Positions 32,725-60,070 of a DNA stretch of 64,000 bases are shown in pieces (the first letter of the stretch is position 1; the number at the start of each line of letters is the position of its first letter). The position numbers and the translations under genes were made by a program. Under the pieces are notes generated by a model that made no database searches, had not been told where the DNA came from, and was given only the letters and a program-made list of their open reading frames with translations. The stretch spans positions 2,800,001-2,864,000 of the forward strand of contig NC_070607.1 of the NCBI RefSeq assembly GCF_027172205.1. Direction: 5' to 3'. The stretch is from Podarcis raffonei (Eukaryota; Chordata; Lepidosauria; Squamata; Lacertidae).

Positions 32725-34031
32725 GTGAGCCCTGGAGGGGCGCGGCGGGGGGGGGGAGTTAAATCGCATAGACTCTCTCTTCTTCTTCAAGCTGAGCCAG
32801 AGCAATGAGTCGCGTTTTCGTTTTTTAGAAAGAAAATAATGATTGTGCCAAATTTGAGCAGCCCTAGCAGTGCATTTATTTGGCTTCTGTCGCGGTTAAT
32901 GCAGTTTGACGGTGCTTTGCAGAGTGGCATAAAAGGCAGGCGGCATAAAAGGAGCGCATACTGTACATGTGTGTGTATGTACAGTATCTATATATAGAGA
33001 GAGATAATGTTATTTTTATAGGCACAGCATAATGATGTTTTCTGTGTCATATCTGGCATCCCCTTGGTATAAGGAAGTTACCATGGTCAGTGGCAGAAGT
33101 ATGATGTGGCTCGATGACACGAGTGAGGCGTTTGTGTGCATGTGCACGAGTCTAGCAAGCTGGTCTGTTTGTTGTAGTAACTCTGGGGTGCTTCAAAAGG
33201 GCACATATATATATGCAGAGAATATATATGTTCTGTAGAGGACATGGGGATAAAAAAAGAAATGGGTGTTGTTATTGGTGTTTATAGTAATATTGGGGGT
33301 ATGCACTTGTTACTGTTTGTAAAGGGGTGTGTGTGTATGTAATACTGCTTTTAACTGTTGCGTGATTTCATGCCACCTTGAATTCCGTTTTTGGAAAATA
33401 AGATGGGATGTAAGCACTAAAATAAACACAATTTAAAAAAGAACAACCCTGTTTCAGTATTTGCCTTTACAGATGTGAATTAGGCTATCTTTGCCGCCTT
33501 GTGCCAGAAATCTTTCCCCCTGCAGAACTGTTCACTTAGGTATCACTGGAATTGGTGCTTTCCCCTTCTTAATGGTGGCCTTCTTGGATCAAGATTCAGG
33601 CCAGCATCCTGCACATCCTTTTCAAAATGCCTTATGTTCTATATTACAGTTTTGTAAATCATTCCACAAAAAATAGTGGGCTTCAAATATTTTGATGAGG
33701 TTATTAAGAGGCAAGTGGCCTGTAATTCCATGCTAGCCATAGACGAAGATTAGTCACATCCACTGCAGCCAGTATGAAAATGCAAGCTAGTAAGGAAAAG
33801 GGAAAGTGCCTTCTAACTATGCCTTTTCTTCTTCTTTTTATTATGTATTTTGTGTTTTTTATCTTGTATTTTTATGTTCTGAACTGCCTTGAGATCTATG
33901 GATAAAGAACAGTATCAAAATTTAATAAATAAACAAGGAAGAGGCTTTCTTTCTTTTCACTAGCATGGAAACCAAGTAGTTTGGTAAATGTGGGGAGGAG
34001 TGACTCACCCATCTCCCAGTCTACTCAATTG

Positions 34032-34200
34032 CCGTATTTTTTGCACCATAACACTCACTTTTTTCCTCCTAGAAAGTAAGGGGAAATGTCTGTGCGTGTT
34101 ATGGAGGGAATGCCTACGGGTGGCATGCCTGCGGATTTTCCTCCTCTAAAAACTACGTGCGTGTTATGGTCGGGTGCGTGTTATAGAGCGAAAAATACGG
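34032..34200. mobile_element. TIR MITE family B, copy 1
   Basis: Ends CCGTATTTTTTGCACCATAA and its near-complement TTATAGAGCGAAAAATACGG. About 169 bp, in UAP1 intron 1. Confidence 0.75.
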
Positions 34201-34279
34201 CACTTTCTTGAATCTCACCTATGTGACTACCTGCTTGGCTATGGCTACCTGGTGAATTGTTAAATTCAAGGCTGCTGTA

Positions 34280-34382
34280 GTTGTACTGTTTTTAATATTC
34301 AGTTGGAAGCTGCCCAGAGTGGCTGGGGAAAGCCAGCCAGATGGGCGGGGTATAAATAATAAATTATTATTATTATTATTAG
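34280..34382 (+). mobile_element. L2 LINE 3' tail
   Basis: Ends GCCCAGAGTGGCTGGGGAAA, GGGCGGGGTATAAATAATAA and (TTA)n, the standard L2 3' end. Lies 76 bases before the first UAP1 coding exon. Confidence 0.75.
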
Positions 34383-34457
34383 CTGGGGGAAGTGGAAAGT
34401 GTTTTTGGGCTAAGAGTTTCTCAGTGAGTCTTACTGTTCTCTTCTCCTCCATAGGCC

Positions 34458-49198
<14,741 letters not shown>

Positions 49199-49253
49199 GA
49201 TCCCCCTGTTCATCTTTCTGGTGGACCTCGGTAGTCAGACTGTGAATATTCGA

Positions 49254-49259
49254 ATTAAA
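49254..49259 (+). terminator. UAP1: UAP1 poly(A) signal (ATTAAA variant)
   Basis: ATTAAA lies 56 bases after the UAP1 stop, so the shortest 3' untranslated region would be only about 75-80 bases. Longer forms using later signals cannot be excluded. Confidence 0.55.
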
Positions 49260-49279
49260 GTTTCAGTATCACCCTGTGG

Positions 49280-52154
49280 GTTTTTCACTTAAATTGAATT
49301 CCCTCAAAATCCAGGACTTGGCTGCAGTAAGAATGGATGTAGTCCTTTTCACGCTTTTTATCTTGAGGATAGCTATTTATATAACTTTTAATTTAAGGGT
49401 AGTAACACTTAAAATAGCAAGGATGCTACATTTCATTCTACAGTACTTCAAGGCATTTTGTATCAAATCCAATGGTAGACCTTCAAAAAGGCTTTATGGT
49501 ACGGGGTTTGAGTTGGAGAAATTTTATTTTTCTCAAATATATGTGACTTTTAAAAAAGTGATGGGATTTTATGGCTGCCCATATTGTGCTTTTATTAACA
49601 GTTGTATCTTGCAAAGGTTGCACAGTTGAAAGAATGCTGAAGGAGTGAAACTGGATTAAATTGTCTCTCCCCCCCAATGCTGTGTTTCCTCAAACTTCTT
49701 GAAGCTGCTTCTGAATTTCCACTCTTGTGTGCGGTGGGGGCTGACCCTGCACCTCCACATGTTTCACATGAGATTGTATAAATGATCCTTGCATGCAGTT
49801 TTGTGCATAGAGCACACTGCTTCTGGTGAAGACATGTGTACTGGGGTATTAATGCCAAATACCATCATTTAGAGGAGGGATAGAACAGGATTCCTTGATG
49901 GGGTAATGTGGGCGTAATAGGGGATTATGAGGACACTGTCAAGGAGCATTCGGTCCACCCAGAGCTTTGGGGAAGGAGCCAAACAAAGGCTTTGTGTGCC
50001 TCTCCAGGTGCCTGCTTTCCCAGTTTGACAACCAAAATGAATGTCTCATTCTTCTCCCCCCCAAATTATTTTTATTAATACAGTTTCTTAAAATCAGGTT
50101 TCCTGTTCCAAACATATGATCATCATTTCCTCACACTGCCACATCATTTTGTAGTTAGAGTCCAATTAACACCATTCACTTGCTGTTAAACCATTCTTCC
50201 AGCTGGCCACCTTTTTCACCTTACAAACAGAACCTCCGTTACATCTTATAAATAAATACTCTATTTCACGTGTTGTTCCAGACCTGGTGTGCTGGGAGAG
50301 TTAATTACTATCTTCCTTTGTTCAGTCTTTGGAGTGTGTATCTGGTCACATTCCATTCCTTTCACCGTTTACCGACTCACATACCAGCTGTCACCATAAA
50401 TAACTCACAGAGTGTGTATCCAAACTGTGCCATTAAAATTCCACTCTGGACTTCTTCCTCTGCGCACAATTGAAAGCAAGATCTTCTCTCAAATTCTCTC
50501 AGCCTCTTTACCACATCTGTTCGGCAGCAGTTCATTCCCAACTGCATTACTCCATCAGCACTCCTAGTTCAGTCCAGGAATAATTTTAAGTCCATTCAGC
50601 CTTGGTTGGGGGGGGGGGGAATCTTAGTAAAACCTTGTTAAATTCTTTGTTGAGCATAAATCAAAATCCTTCCCCCCTCTTTTCTGAAGTAACAAACAGA
50701 ATAGCACAGCAGCGGCTACACATGTCTCTTTCCTTTTGCAGGGGAGGACAAGAAGAAAGGAGACCATTTGAAAACCACAAGAAAGCACAAAGCACCTTGT
50801 CCTCCCCCTTCCTTTCCTGGCTGTTCTGAAGCTTCAAAGAAAACATTCAGATACCTTCAAAGAACCAAGCCCAGTCCTTTAGGCAGCTGACTGATTGCAG
50901 CATTAGCATTAGCCTATGTCGCTCCAGGAGCGCCTCTTGATTAATGTCAATTGTCTGAATTATGGAGGAACCAACCACAAATTATGCCGGAGATGGAGGC
51001 TCCTCCATGGCAGGGACACACTCCCAGGTCGTACCCGCTGTGCATTTCAAGTTGGCAGACACGGGCTTGCGCAGCACAGCGGGATGCAGTGAGCTCCTCA
51101 GAACCCACTGGGGAACACTACCAGGATTTTTGCCTCATAAATTCTGGCTTTCCCCTACCTGAACCTCCTTCGCTGCCTCCAGAGGGCAGCGAGGAGCAGC
51201 CACCACTGAATTTGTGATGTAGCTGGAAACCGGAATGTCTCTCATTTTTTATGTCTCAACACTGGAAGCATCGCCAGTGTTGTTGTTTGTTGGAGTTTAA
51301 TCTTTAGGGGTAGCAGTATGTGGCATCAAATAAATCCGAACTGTGTGCCAAGGAAACTTGTCATCTGTATGAGAAAAAAGTCTTGTTCTCCTAAAAGATT
51401 TGTGCAAATTTGTCATGAAAGTATTTAATTTGTGTCAGTTGCAACACTGAAGTTTTACATAAGTGAATTCATTTGGCAAGGGCTGAAGTCACGTGCAAAG
51501 GATTTTGGGTCGTGGAGGGTGAACAGGAGGTTGTGCAGATCAAGCTGTCTCAACTCTGGTCAATCCCTCTGTCTTGCTTGTGAGCTGCCTCCAAGAGAAA
51601 TTGTTTTCAGCTGGAAAGAAATAACAGGATGGTTTTCTTAATCTTCATAATATGTTGAACGACTGTCTGAATTCTGATACCCACAATTACGGTAAAATAT
51701 TGACTTACGTTCTGGCTCTCCTGACAATTTAGTAACTGAAAGCAGAATTTTGCCTGAGATGTTGCAATACAGTGTTAGAAATCCTTTATTTGGATATACA
51801 TTTTGATCTACCAAAAAAGGATATGTTCCGAGTACGGTATTGGTAAAGTTTTGCTTTGGCATTAAGTTTCCTTGGAGCCATGAGAGTCAGAATTCCCATT
51901 TTAATGCAAAACAAGAATTCATAAGGAGCCAAAATATCTACCTCATTTAACGTAAATTTATCAATATACATGGCCATATTACTTTGACATCACAAAATAT
52001 GCATGTTTTCATGTTAAGAAATTCAAGATCTAAATTGTGATACACTTGAAAGGCAGAGCAATGAATGAGCAGGAGCAGATGCAGTTACAAGCGCAGTGCA
52101 TTTTATGTCAGGAGGGAGATTAGAGTGTCTTGGCACATGGAAAAGAAAATGAGC
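49280..52154. other. Intergenic stretch downstream of UAP1, unclassified
   Basis: 2.9 kb. A pyrimidine-biased block from about 50050 to 51220 contains a G run (50607-50619) and GC-richer sequence near 51000-51200. I see no splice-supported exon and no terminal repeats; part of it may be an old retroelement. Confidence 0.4.
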
Positions 52155-52287
52155 GTCGAACTGCTAGGTTGGCAGGAGCAGGGACCGAGCAACGGGAGTT
52201 CACTCCATTGTGGGGATTTGAACCGCCGACCTTCTGATAGGCAAGTCCTAGGCTCTGTGGTTTAACCCACAGCGCCACCCGCATCCC
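52155..52287 (-). mobile_element. SINE head only (Sauria type), copy 5
   Basis: Only the tRNA-like half with box B (in complement GGTTCAAATCCCC) is present; the 3' half is missing. Confidence 0.75.
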
Positions 52288-52289
52288 TA

Positions 52290-53926
52290 TTATTTATTTA
52301 TTTAGATACTTGGGTTTTGGGCGAAGTGAGAACTGGGTCTTGGAGCGGGGTAGAGCTGTACTGGAGCTGCTGGCCTCACTGCTATCGCTGCCTGGAAGAG
52401 AAATGAAGAGAAAAAAATTCTTAATTTTTTCATTGATTATTACATTGATGACCCATCTTTCCTGCAAGGATCTCCAGGTGGCTTGCGTTATTCTCCCTTC
52501 CTCCCTTCCTCATCCCATCCCTGAACTCTTCTTGAATCAGGGAGCTGCCTCCCCCATCCCAGTGATCCAGATTCTCTCTGGCCTCCCTGTTCCTCAAGAA
52601 CAAAGATCACCATCTCTCACCATCTATATTGGCATCGGTGGCATCCATCCCCTGGTCGCTTGGTCTTACATTAGTTGTTTCCACCTTCACTAAAGATTCC
52701 TTCTGATCTTCACAACCATCACTTCATCCTCCCATTTCTCTTCCAATATCTCTTCCTCCTCCTCCTCCTCGCAGACCAGGGGATGGATCTTTGGCACGTG
52801 ACAGCAGGAGACCAGCAGCTCACGCAGCCAATCTTTATAAACTAATCTAACCATGACTTGGTTCCCTACGTTTCTGAATCTTGAGGGATAGTAAAAGAAA
52901 CAGAATGCAGAAGGAATTAGGAATCCTACTTATACTTTATATGAAGAAAGTCTCTTCATTACACCAGAAAACGTATTTCCTTTCTCACAAACTACCTCCT
53001 CAAACTAAATATGCTCATCTTTAATTTTATAGTCCCTCTCTTCTTTTGTCCAGTTCTGCCCCTCCTTTCGCCGCTTTTCTTTTCTTGATTCTCCAATTAG
53101 TCCAGCCGTTTCTCCTAGACCACGCTACGCCATCTTTGCCATCTTTATAGGTTAGTGTTTAATATAAGTTCAATATTAAAAGTGTTGCCTTCTCTTTTAC
53201 CTTTGTTTTCCAGTAACTTCCACTCTTTTACCACAAACAGCGCTGACAATCCAAGTCTTTTAACTCAGTCTCTTTCGCTGGGCGCTCACGCCACTTCAAA
53301 GTAAAAAACAAGTTAAGTCCTTGAATTCCGCTTCTTTTAAAGGGCTAGTACTGCTGCTGCAGAGTGAAATTTGAATCTGTCTTCCTTTTCTTACTGGTAC
53401 TTGTTAGAGCAATCTTCGCTTATGGTTAAGTATAATGAGAAAGATTTCCAATCTCTTTAAGATAAAATCTGCCGTTCTTTACTCTTTATGTGCTAGTCTT
53501 TTGGGTCTGTTTCTGAGCAGTTCACTTTGTATAAAGAAGTCTCACAGACCCTCTTCTCCTCAAGCTCTCCTTGTTAGCTTAGTCCAGTAATTAAGGGGAT
53601 TGAGAAAGTGAGAGATTTTGCTGCCGTCCTTACCGTTTGGGACTTTGAGGCTTGTTGCTGAGGATTGCTCGTGTCCTTGCGTCTAGGTACTCTCTGTCGA
53701 CTCACCTCCTGGTTAGGACGTGGGCTTTTTTGATGCTGCCGGACAATGTCAGCCCAGAGCCTTTTTGGGGGTCGTGTAGCCTCCGCGTTGCCCCCCAAAG
53801 TTCCCTCTAACAGCTGCTAGGCGTGGAGAACCCACGAAGCACATCCACAACGGAGGGCGGAAAACCGGAAGCCCTTACATACCAGGTTTGGGAGGGGGAT
53901 TTGGTCTGCGATAGGCTTTTTCCGTA
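52290..53926. other. Unclassified stretch, possibly LINE-derived
   Basis: Starts with TTATTTATTTATTTAG and CCATCTTTCCTGCAAGGATC (LINE 3'-end-like), then 1.1 kb rich in pyrimidines. The right end, read on the minus strand, begins GTAAGGGCTTCCGGTTTTCC and is CpG-rich, reminiscent of an L1 5' leader, but no ORF1 follows. Confidence 0.35.
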
Positions 53927-54070
53927 GGGACACGGGTGGCCACAGAGCCTAGGGCTTGCTGATCAGAAGGTCGGCAGTTCGAATCCCCGCAACGGGGTGA
54001 GCTCCCACTGCTCGGTCCCAGCTCCTGCCAACCTAGCAGTTCGAAAGCACAAAGTGGAAGTAGATAAATA

Positions 54071-54892
54071 CCGTATTTTTTGCTCTATAGGACGCACTTT
54101 TTCCCCTCCAAAAATTAAGGGGAAATGATCAAAGCAGCAGAAATAAGAGATGATTGGATCCCTTTCTGAGCTCGAAGCATGGGTACCCCCAACAAAAATT
54201 TAAAATTTGGTTTTGTAATTTGGAACTAATGTGATTTGATTGGTTTGCTAAAAAAAATTATTTTATAAAAAAACAACAACAAAAATTAAGGGGAAATGTG
54301 TGTGCGCCCTATGGAGTGAATGTAGGCTGCGCAGCTAAGCCCAAAGCCAGAACAGAGAGAAGGAGCGCTGCGCAGCGCTCCGTCTCGCTGTTCTACCTTG
54401 GGGTTAGCTACGCAAAGCCTCCGCAGGGCAGCGGGGTGAAGGCACCCTGCTGCCCTGCGGAGGTTTCAGAGGCCGTCCCCGAAGCCAGAACAGCGAGGCG
54501 GAGCACTGCCCTGCGGAGGCTTCAAAGGCTGCACTCCATTGGCTTCAGGCAGCTATCTGCAAGCTTTTGGAGTGCAGCAGGAGTTCCCGCTGCACTCTGA
54601 AGGCTTGCGGATAGCCACCTGAAGCCTGGAGAGTGAGTGGGATCAGTGCACACAGACCCCTCTTGCTCTCCAGGCTACGCTTCGCTGGAGAGGCGCTGCA
54701 CAGTTTTCCCTCTCTGCGCAGCGCCCTTTCAGCGAAGCGGGAGGAGAAATGGAAGGGGCTCCGTTTCTCCTGCCGCTTCGCTGAAGGGATGCTGAGCAGA
54801 GAGGGGGAGAATTCCCCCCCCCCCCTGTTCTCCCCCTCCTATGGTCCGGTGCGTCTTATGGTCCGGTGTGTCCTATAGAGCGAAAAATACGG
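54071..54892. mobile_element. TIR element family B, long form (822 bp)
   Basis: Inverted ends CCGTATTTTTTGCTCTATAG and CTATAGAGCGAAAAATACGG, with TA on both sides inside the SINE, proving TA target duplication (Tc1/mariner-like). The core is GC-rich with internal repeats (CTGCGGAGG and GCGCTGCGCAGCGCTC). No transposase frame. Confidence 0.85.
54128..54281 (+). mobile_element. Small retroposed piece inside the family B element
   Basis: 154 bp bounded by perfect 17-bp repeats AAAATTAAGGGGAAATG (54111-54127 and 54282-54298) and ending in AAAAAACAACAAC. Looks like a 5'-truncated LINE or SINE tail of unknown family. Confidence 0.7.
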
Positions 54893-55759
54893 TAGGTGCC
54901 GTTCTGGCAGGAAGGTAAACGGTGTTTCCGTGCACTGCTCTGCTTTTGCCAGAAGTGGCTTAATCATCCTGGCCACATGACCCGGAAGCTGTACGCCGGC
55001 TCCCTCAGCCTATAGAGCGAGATGAGCGCGCAACCCTAGAGTCGTCCACGACTGGACCTAACGGTCAGGGGTACCTGTACCTTTACAGATCTAGAGCTGG
55101 CTTCATCCAGCACGGTGCATTTCTGGACAGGACAGGAAACACCTTGCAAACACACACTTTTCAACATGGCGGTGTCACCAAGGAAAAACTCTCCTGGCCT
55201 AGACTATGGCTGCTGTTTCTCAATTAATAGTAAAAAATGACCCTTCTCAACATCCTGTAATAATCTGTCCAGTATTAGGATGGACAGGAGCAGGACTTCA
55301 CCCTTAGATCCCCTCATCCCCCTGTTTCCTTCTGTTTCTGCCCAGTGTCTTCTGCCAATCAACAGCTTTCCTTAGCTTGCAAGGAAGTGAAATGTTATGA
55401 GTTTCTGGGTGCCAGGCTCCCCTTTGCCACGAGTTTCTGGGTGCCAGGCACTGAACCCCTGGACACTGAACATCTGGGGAATTGATCTAAGCCGTGTTTA
55501 AATGTCCCCCAAGCTCTACATTTGATTGTTGGTTATTAAAAACTGATTGAAACCATTTTATTTCATTCACAAAAGAAATTTTGACGTGATTATGATAACA
55601 GTTTATATAATAAAGGTGACACGTTTATTGATCCTTTTTGTAAGTTATTATTTGTCTACTTCAATGTATTTTGTATATATATTAATCAGTAAGGGGGTGG
55701 GGTGGGAAGCAGTTTTGCATATGAAACTGGTGGATGGCTGTCATTAATCCAGTTCAGTT

Positions 55760-56505
55760 TCATAGAATCATAGAAACTTATAGCTGGAAGGGACACCAAG
55801 GGTCATCTAGTCCAACCCCCTGTGATGCAGGAATCCCAGCCAAAGCATCCCTGACAGATGGCCATCCAGCCTCTGGTTAGTAACCTCCAAGGAAGGAGAG
55901 TCCACCACCTCTCGTGAGAATCTGCTCCAACGCCAAACAGCCCTTACTGTCAGAAAGTTTTTATGAATGTTTAGTTGGAGTCTCCTTATAACTTGAATCC
56001 ATGGGTTCGAGTCCTACCGTCTAGAGCAGGAGAAAACAAGCTTGTTCCCTCTTCCATGTGACAGCCCTCAAGATATTTGAAGATGGCTATCAGATCTCCT
56101 TGTGGAAGACAGGAGTGCCTGGTGTGCTCTGGTCCATGGGGTCACGAAGAGTCGGACACGACTAAACGACTAAACAACAACAACAACAACAACATCAGAT
56201 CTCCTCTCAGTTTTCTCTTTTCCAGGCCAAACCTACCCAGCTCCTTCAAGTGTTTCTCTTCAATCTTAGTTTCCAGACCCTTGATTGTCTTGGTTGCCCT
56301 CCTCTGCACACATTCCAGCTTGTCAACACCCTTCTTAAATGATGGTGCCCAGAAGTGGACACAGGACTCCAGGTGTGGCCTGACCAAGGTAGGAGAGAGT
56401 AGGACTTTGACTTCATTTCATCAGGACCCTGGACTTCCATAGATGCAACCTAGAACAGCGTGACCATTTTCTGCTGCTGCACATTCCTTGTGGCTGAGGC
56501 TCAGG
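55760..56505 (-). mobile_element. CR1 LINE 3' part, interrupted
   Basis: Left end CATAGAATCATAGAAACTTA is the CR1 terminus; further right TCCAGGTGTGGCCTGACCAA and related coding sequence on the minus strand. Split by a BovB-like insert at 56101. Decayed frames. Confidence 0.85.
56101..56193 (-). mobile_element. BovB-like LINE 3' end inserted in CR1
   Basis: 93 bp. TGTGCTCTGGTCCATGGGGT followed by CACGAAGAGTCGGACACGAC and a CAA-repeat tail is the BovB 3' end. Perfect 12-bp duplication ATCAGATCTCCT on both sides (56089-56100, 56194-56205). The CAA tail lies at the right; with respect to the tail the element reads left to right, so strand is given with caution. Confidence 0.75.
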
Positions 56506-57160
56506 GTAACGCCCCCGGGACCTTTCAGTTCATGGTGTCCATGGAGGCGCAGGTCAATTCTGTGTCCAGGCCAGCTGTTGACCAGCTTCATCTAGTACGC
56601 AGGCTGAGACCCTACCTGCCCACGGACTGTCTCACCGGAGTGGTGCATGCTCTAGTTATCTCCTGCTTGGACTACTGCAATGCGCTCTAGGTGGGGCTAC
56701 CTTTGAAGGTGACCCAGAAACTACAACTAATCCAGAATGCGGCAGCTAGACTGGTGACTGGGAGTGGCCCCCGAGACCTACACTGGCTCCCAGTATGTTT
56801 CCGGGCACAATTCAAAGTGTTGGTGCTGACCTTTAAAGCCCTAAACGGCCTCGGCCCAGTATACCTGAAGGAGCGCCTCCACCCCCATCGTTCTGCCTGG
56901 ACACTGAGGTCCAGCGCTGAGGGCCTTTTGGTGGTTCCCTCCCTGCGAGAAGCCAAGTTACAGGGTAGTGGTGCCTGCCCTGTGGAACCCCCTCCCACCA
57001 GATGTCAAAGAGATAAACAGCTACCTGACATTTAGAAGACATCTGAAGGCAGCCCTGTTCTGGGAAGCTTTTAATGTTTGACAGACTATTTTATTTTAAT
57101 ATTTTGTTGGAAGCCGCCCAGAGTGGCTGGGTATAAATAATAAATTATTATTATTATATG
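56506..57160 (+). mobile_element. L2 LINE 3' part
   Basis: Encodes LQLIQNAAARLVTGSGPRDL, HWLPVCFRAQFKVLVLTFKA and LNGLGPVYLKERL, the typical L2 ORF2 end, then GCCGCCCAGAGTGGCTGGGT and (TTA)n. The frame shifts near 56690 and again near 56960. Confidence 0.88.
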
Positions 57161-58500
57161 ATGATGATGACTGTGAGGTGTTACAAGTCATTAACTTCAA
57201 GCCACACTGCCATGCCTTTGAAGACACAAACCATGCCAGCTTTTCAGAGCTGGCTATCATGGCTTCTTTAATCTTTGTTTATTGCTCCACCATGTGGCTG
57301 AATCATATAAAGCACTGACTTTTACATATCTCTTGACCTCTAATTGCAAGAAGATCTCGTTAACTTGGATTATAATCTTTATAAATTGGAGTTGTGGAGC
57401 AGGTCCTCGAGGGGGGGCGGGGGCGGGGCTCCCACCATTCCTCCTTTTGATGAAAGGGAAACTTCTGACTTTGGAACAAAATTGATTGTATTTGCCTATA
57501 TGGCAGACACAACTCTCCCCATGTTTTGCAGTCTTTGCTGTCTGATTATCATTACCTATAGGCTTAGCCAGCTACCTGTGGTGTGGCTTCATTCTGTCTT
57601 GGAGAAAGCAAGAATTTGCTCTTAAGCAGGTGGAGACATAGTAAAATCATGGCTGGCCTGTTTGACACCTCTGTCATGGAACTGGAAGAGAAGCTTATTC
57701 TTTGAGGCAAGAGCAGATGAATCTGAATGATTCTTGAGTTCAGGATGTGACTCTCTGAGGATCTATCAGAGTTAGCATTTTTTCCAAGCTTGCTCCTCCT
57801 ACTTTAACAAATCTTTTAATTTTCTGAAGCTCTTCAGTGTTGTTGTTTTTTAAAAAATGCAATAATCAGACATAGCTCCCTCTGGTCCTCATGATGACTA
57901 GCAAGCCTGCATTAAAAACAAGCCATTTTCAATTATCCAAATAAACATTATAAAAACACAGTAGTAGTCACAGAACAAAACAGAAAATGCTGTCTGACAA
58001 ATGCAAGATAAAAACACCGAAGCAAATACCGGGTATTCATAACTGGAATGACTTTTTCTACCACCCTACCCCAAATCCATTAAAACAAATAGAGCTTTAA
58101 TAATATTTCTTTTTATTTATTTAATCAAAGACTATACTTTATTAACAAAATAAAATAAAGAGGAAACAATATAATTGCATGGAAACTAAGATTGCACACG
58201 CCAAAGGATATAATTTTTGGTTGTTGCATTAACAATCCCTGGGGGAAATAATCATTATTGATATTGTGGGTGGGTTGAAAATAGAAGAAGGAAAAAATGC
58301 ATTGTTTATAAACATCAATATGTTGTCCTCAAGGTCCTATTATATTCTCACTTGAAGTTGAAAAATTACTAAGGATTCCAAATAGCATATTTCACAGGAA
58401 GCATTTGAACATCATTTATCTATAAAATAAATTTTGTTATGTAGTTGAAGATTAATCTTTTGTTGTTTCTCCTTTAGTATATCTTAATTTTGAGTTATTT
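57161..58500. other. Intergenic stretch with no recognised feature
   Basis: 1.3 kb, AT-rich from 57780 on, with a short G-rich run near 57411-57425. No exon, RNA gene or element end was identified. Confidence 0.45.
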
Positions 58501-58540
58501 GCTATGCCATAAATCCATAGCCAAAGAGCTCTCCAGTGTT

Positions 58541-58966
58541 CTAACAGCCGGATGGGCTTGGTGTTCCCTTTGGGTAGGGAATTTCAAAGTGATGGACTAT
58601 AAAACAGGCCCTGCTTTTGATAATGGGACTGAATAAGATGGAACTCTCAGGTGCATTCAGTTTAGGAGGTGCAGAGATTCTGAGTGTGGTGTAAGTTATT
58701 TGAATATTCATTCTCAGTCCTGGGGGGAAATTCACTGGAGCGCAGCAGGTGTGGTCTGTAAACCAATGGCTAAGGCCCTGTGACTTGTTTGCTGTGGCTC
58801 CACTGTTACAGCAGGTGATTCTCATGAGGCATTCTGAGCATTTTCGAGTCCTGTTATGTTGCATTAAGTTCAGTACAGTTTGAAGATGCAGACGAGGTGC
58901 TTGGATAATTTCAGGTGTCCATTTCTGCTCTTCATCCTTGCCTTCATGGCTGGTAAAACCTAGCAA
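58541..58966 (-). other. Unassigned 141-codon open frame with an acceptor-like start
   Basis: I do not recognise the protein (MLGFTSHEGKDEEQKWTPEI, KCSECLMRITCCNSG, FEIPYPKGTPSPSGC). On the minus strand TTTCCTCTTTGCTAG just before codon 3 resembles a splice acceptor, so it could be a terminal exon. It has no visible domain. Chance or non-coding RNA exon are equally possible. Confidence 0.2.
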
Positions 58967-60070
58967 AGAGGAAATAGATGAATGAGGTGGTTCATGTCTC
59001 CGTGCCTAATAAACCCTCCCTGAAACTAGACTATCAGAGCAATCATGTGCCAGTTGCTAATGTCCCTTTCTTGGGCATGGTGCTCAAGCGCATGGTTGCA
59101 GGCCAGAGCCAGGCTCCCTTAGATGCAACAGATTTTCTAATCCCATTTCTGGGGTAAATTCAAAGTGCTGGTTTTTACCTACCGGTATAAAGCCTTTTGC
59201 ATTTTAGGACCCTGATCAGAAACCAAATGGCACCTAAAACCTAGGTTACAGGCACCCCAACTGAATGTTTGGTGCCTTTTTTAAAAAGGAATTTATTATT
59301 ATTATTTATTTCATTTCTATACTGCTTTATATTTTAAAGGAAAAAAATATCAGAGTGGTTTACAAACACATTAAAACATCAAATAAACAATTTAGAATAA
59401 AACAATTTCAAGCTTCGAGGAAAATATTTCAGAAAAATATGAAATATAAATGCAGTAAATAAGCTCGTCTGCTTACCTGTTTAAAAAAGCTGGAGGGCCC
59501 AGCCAGGTAAAGACCTGGCACCCACAGATCTCCACATGGTTGCAACTGGACCCACATCAGTTGCACAATGCGCCTGGCGAATTTCTAACACTGATGCTGA
59601 TATCTGAAGGACCACCAGACCTCAGATGAACCAACTCTGACACTGAGGCTGCTCTCCATATGCCTCCTCCAAGGGGGGTGACAAGAGAACTGGCCTTTTC
59701 ACTGCTGGCTCCCCACTTAGCAATGCTTTTCCCGGGGCAGCATGCCTGGTGCCATCATTTAGCATCAGGCAAAAACATTTTTTATTTACCCTTGGCAAAT
59801 AAAAAACCCTTAAGGGTTGTGTTTGTGGCTTCTCTTTGTGCTGTTTGTGACCTCTTTTGTGCTTATTCTTTCGTAGGGTGGATTTTGTGGGGGATGAACA
59901 TTCTCAGGTTTTATCTTGCTGTTTTTGACTTGGGTTTAATGTTCCTTGTTTCTTTTATCTATTTTGTAAGTTGCTTTGAGACACTTTGGTGTAAAAAATA
60001 ACAACAACAACAAAAACAGCTGTTCCAACTTCATCGGCAGTAAATTGTCAGTGTAGTTTGAAAGGTGGCT

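Larger units (their letters stand above)
53927..55086 (+). mobile_element. tRNA-derived SINE (Sauria type), copy 6, split by a TA-flanked element
   Basis: SINE sequence is 53927-54070 plus 54893-55086 in plus orientation: tRNA-like head with GTTCGAATCCCC at the left and the tail CCTGTACCTTTAC at the right. The two halves join at AAATA|GGTGCCG as in other copies once the inserted element and one TA are removed. Confidence 0.88.

Noticed and set aside
50050-51220. A possible old retroelement downstream of UAP1
   Set aside because: No paired terminal repeats, coding motifs or target duplications could be found, so no element is called.
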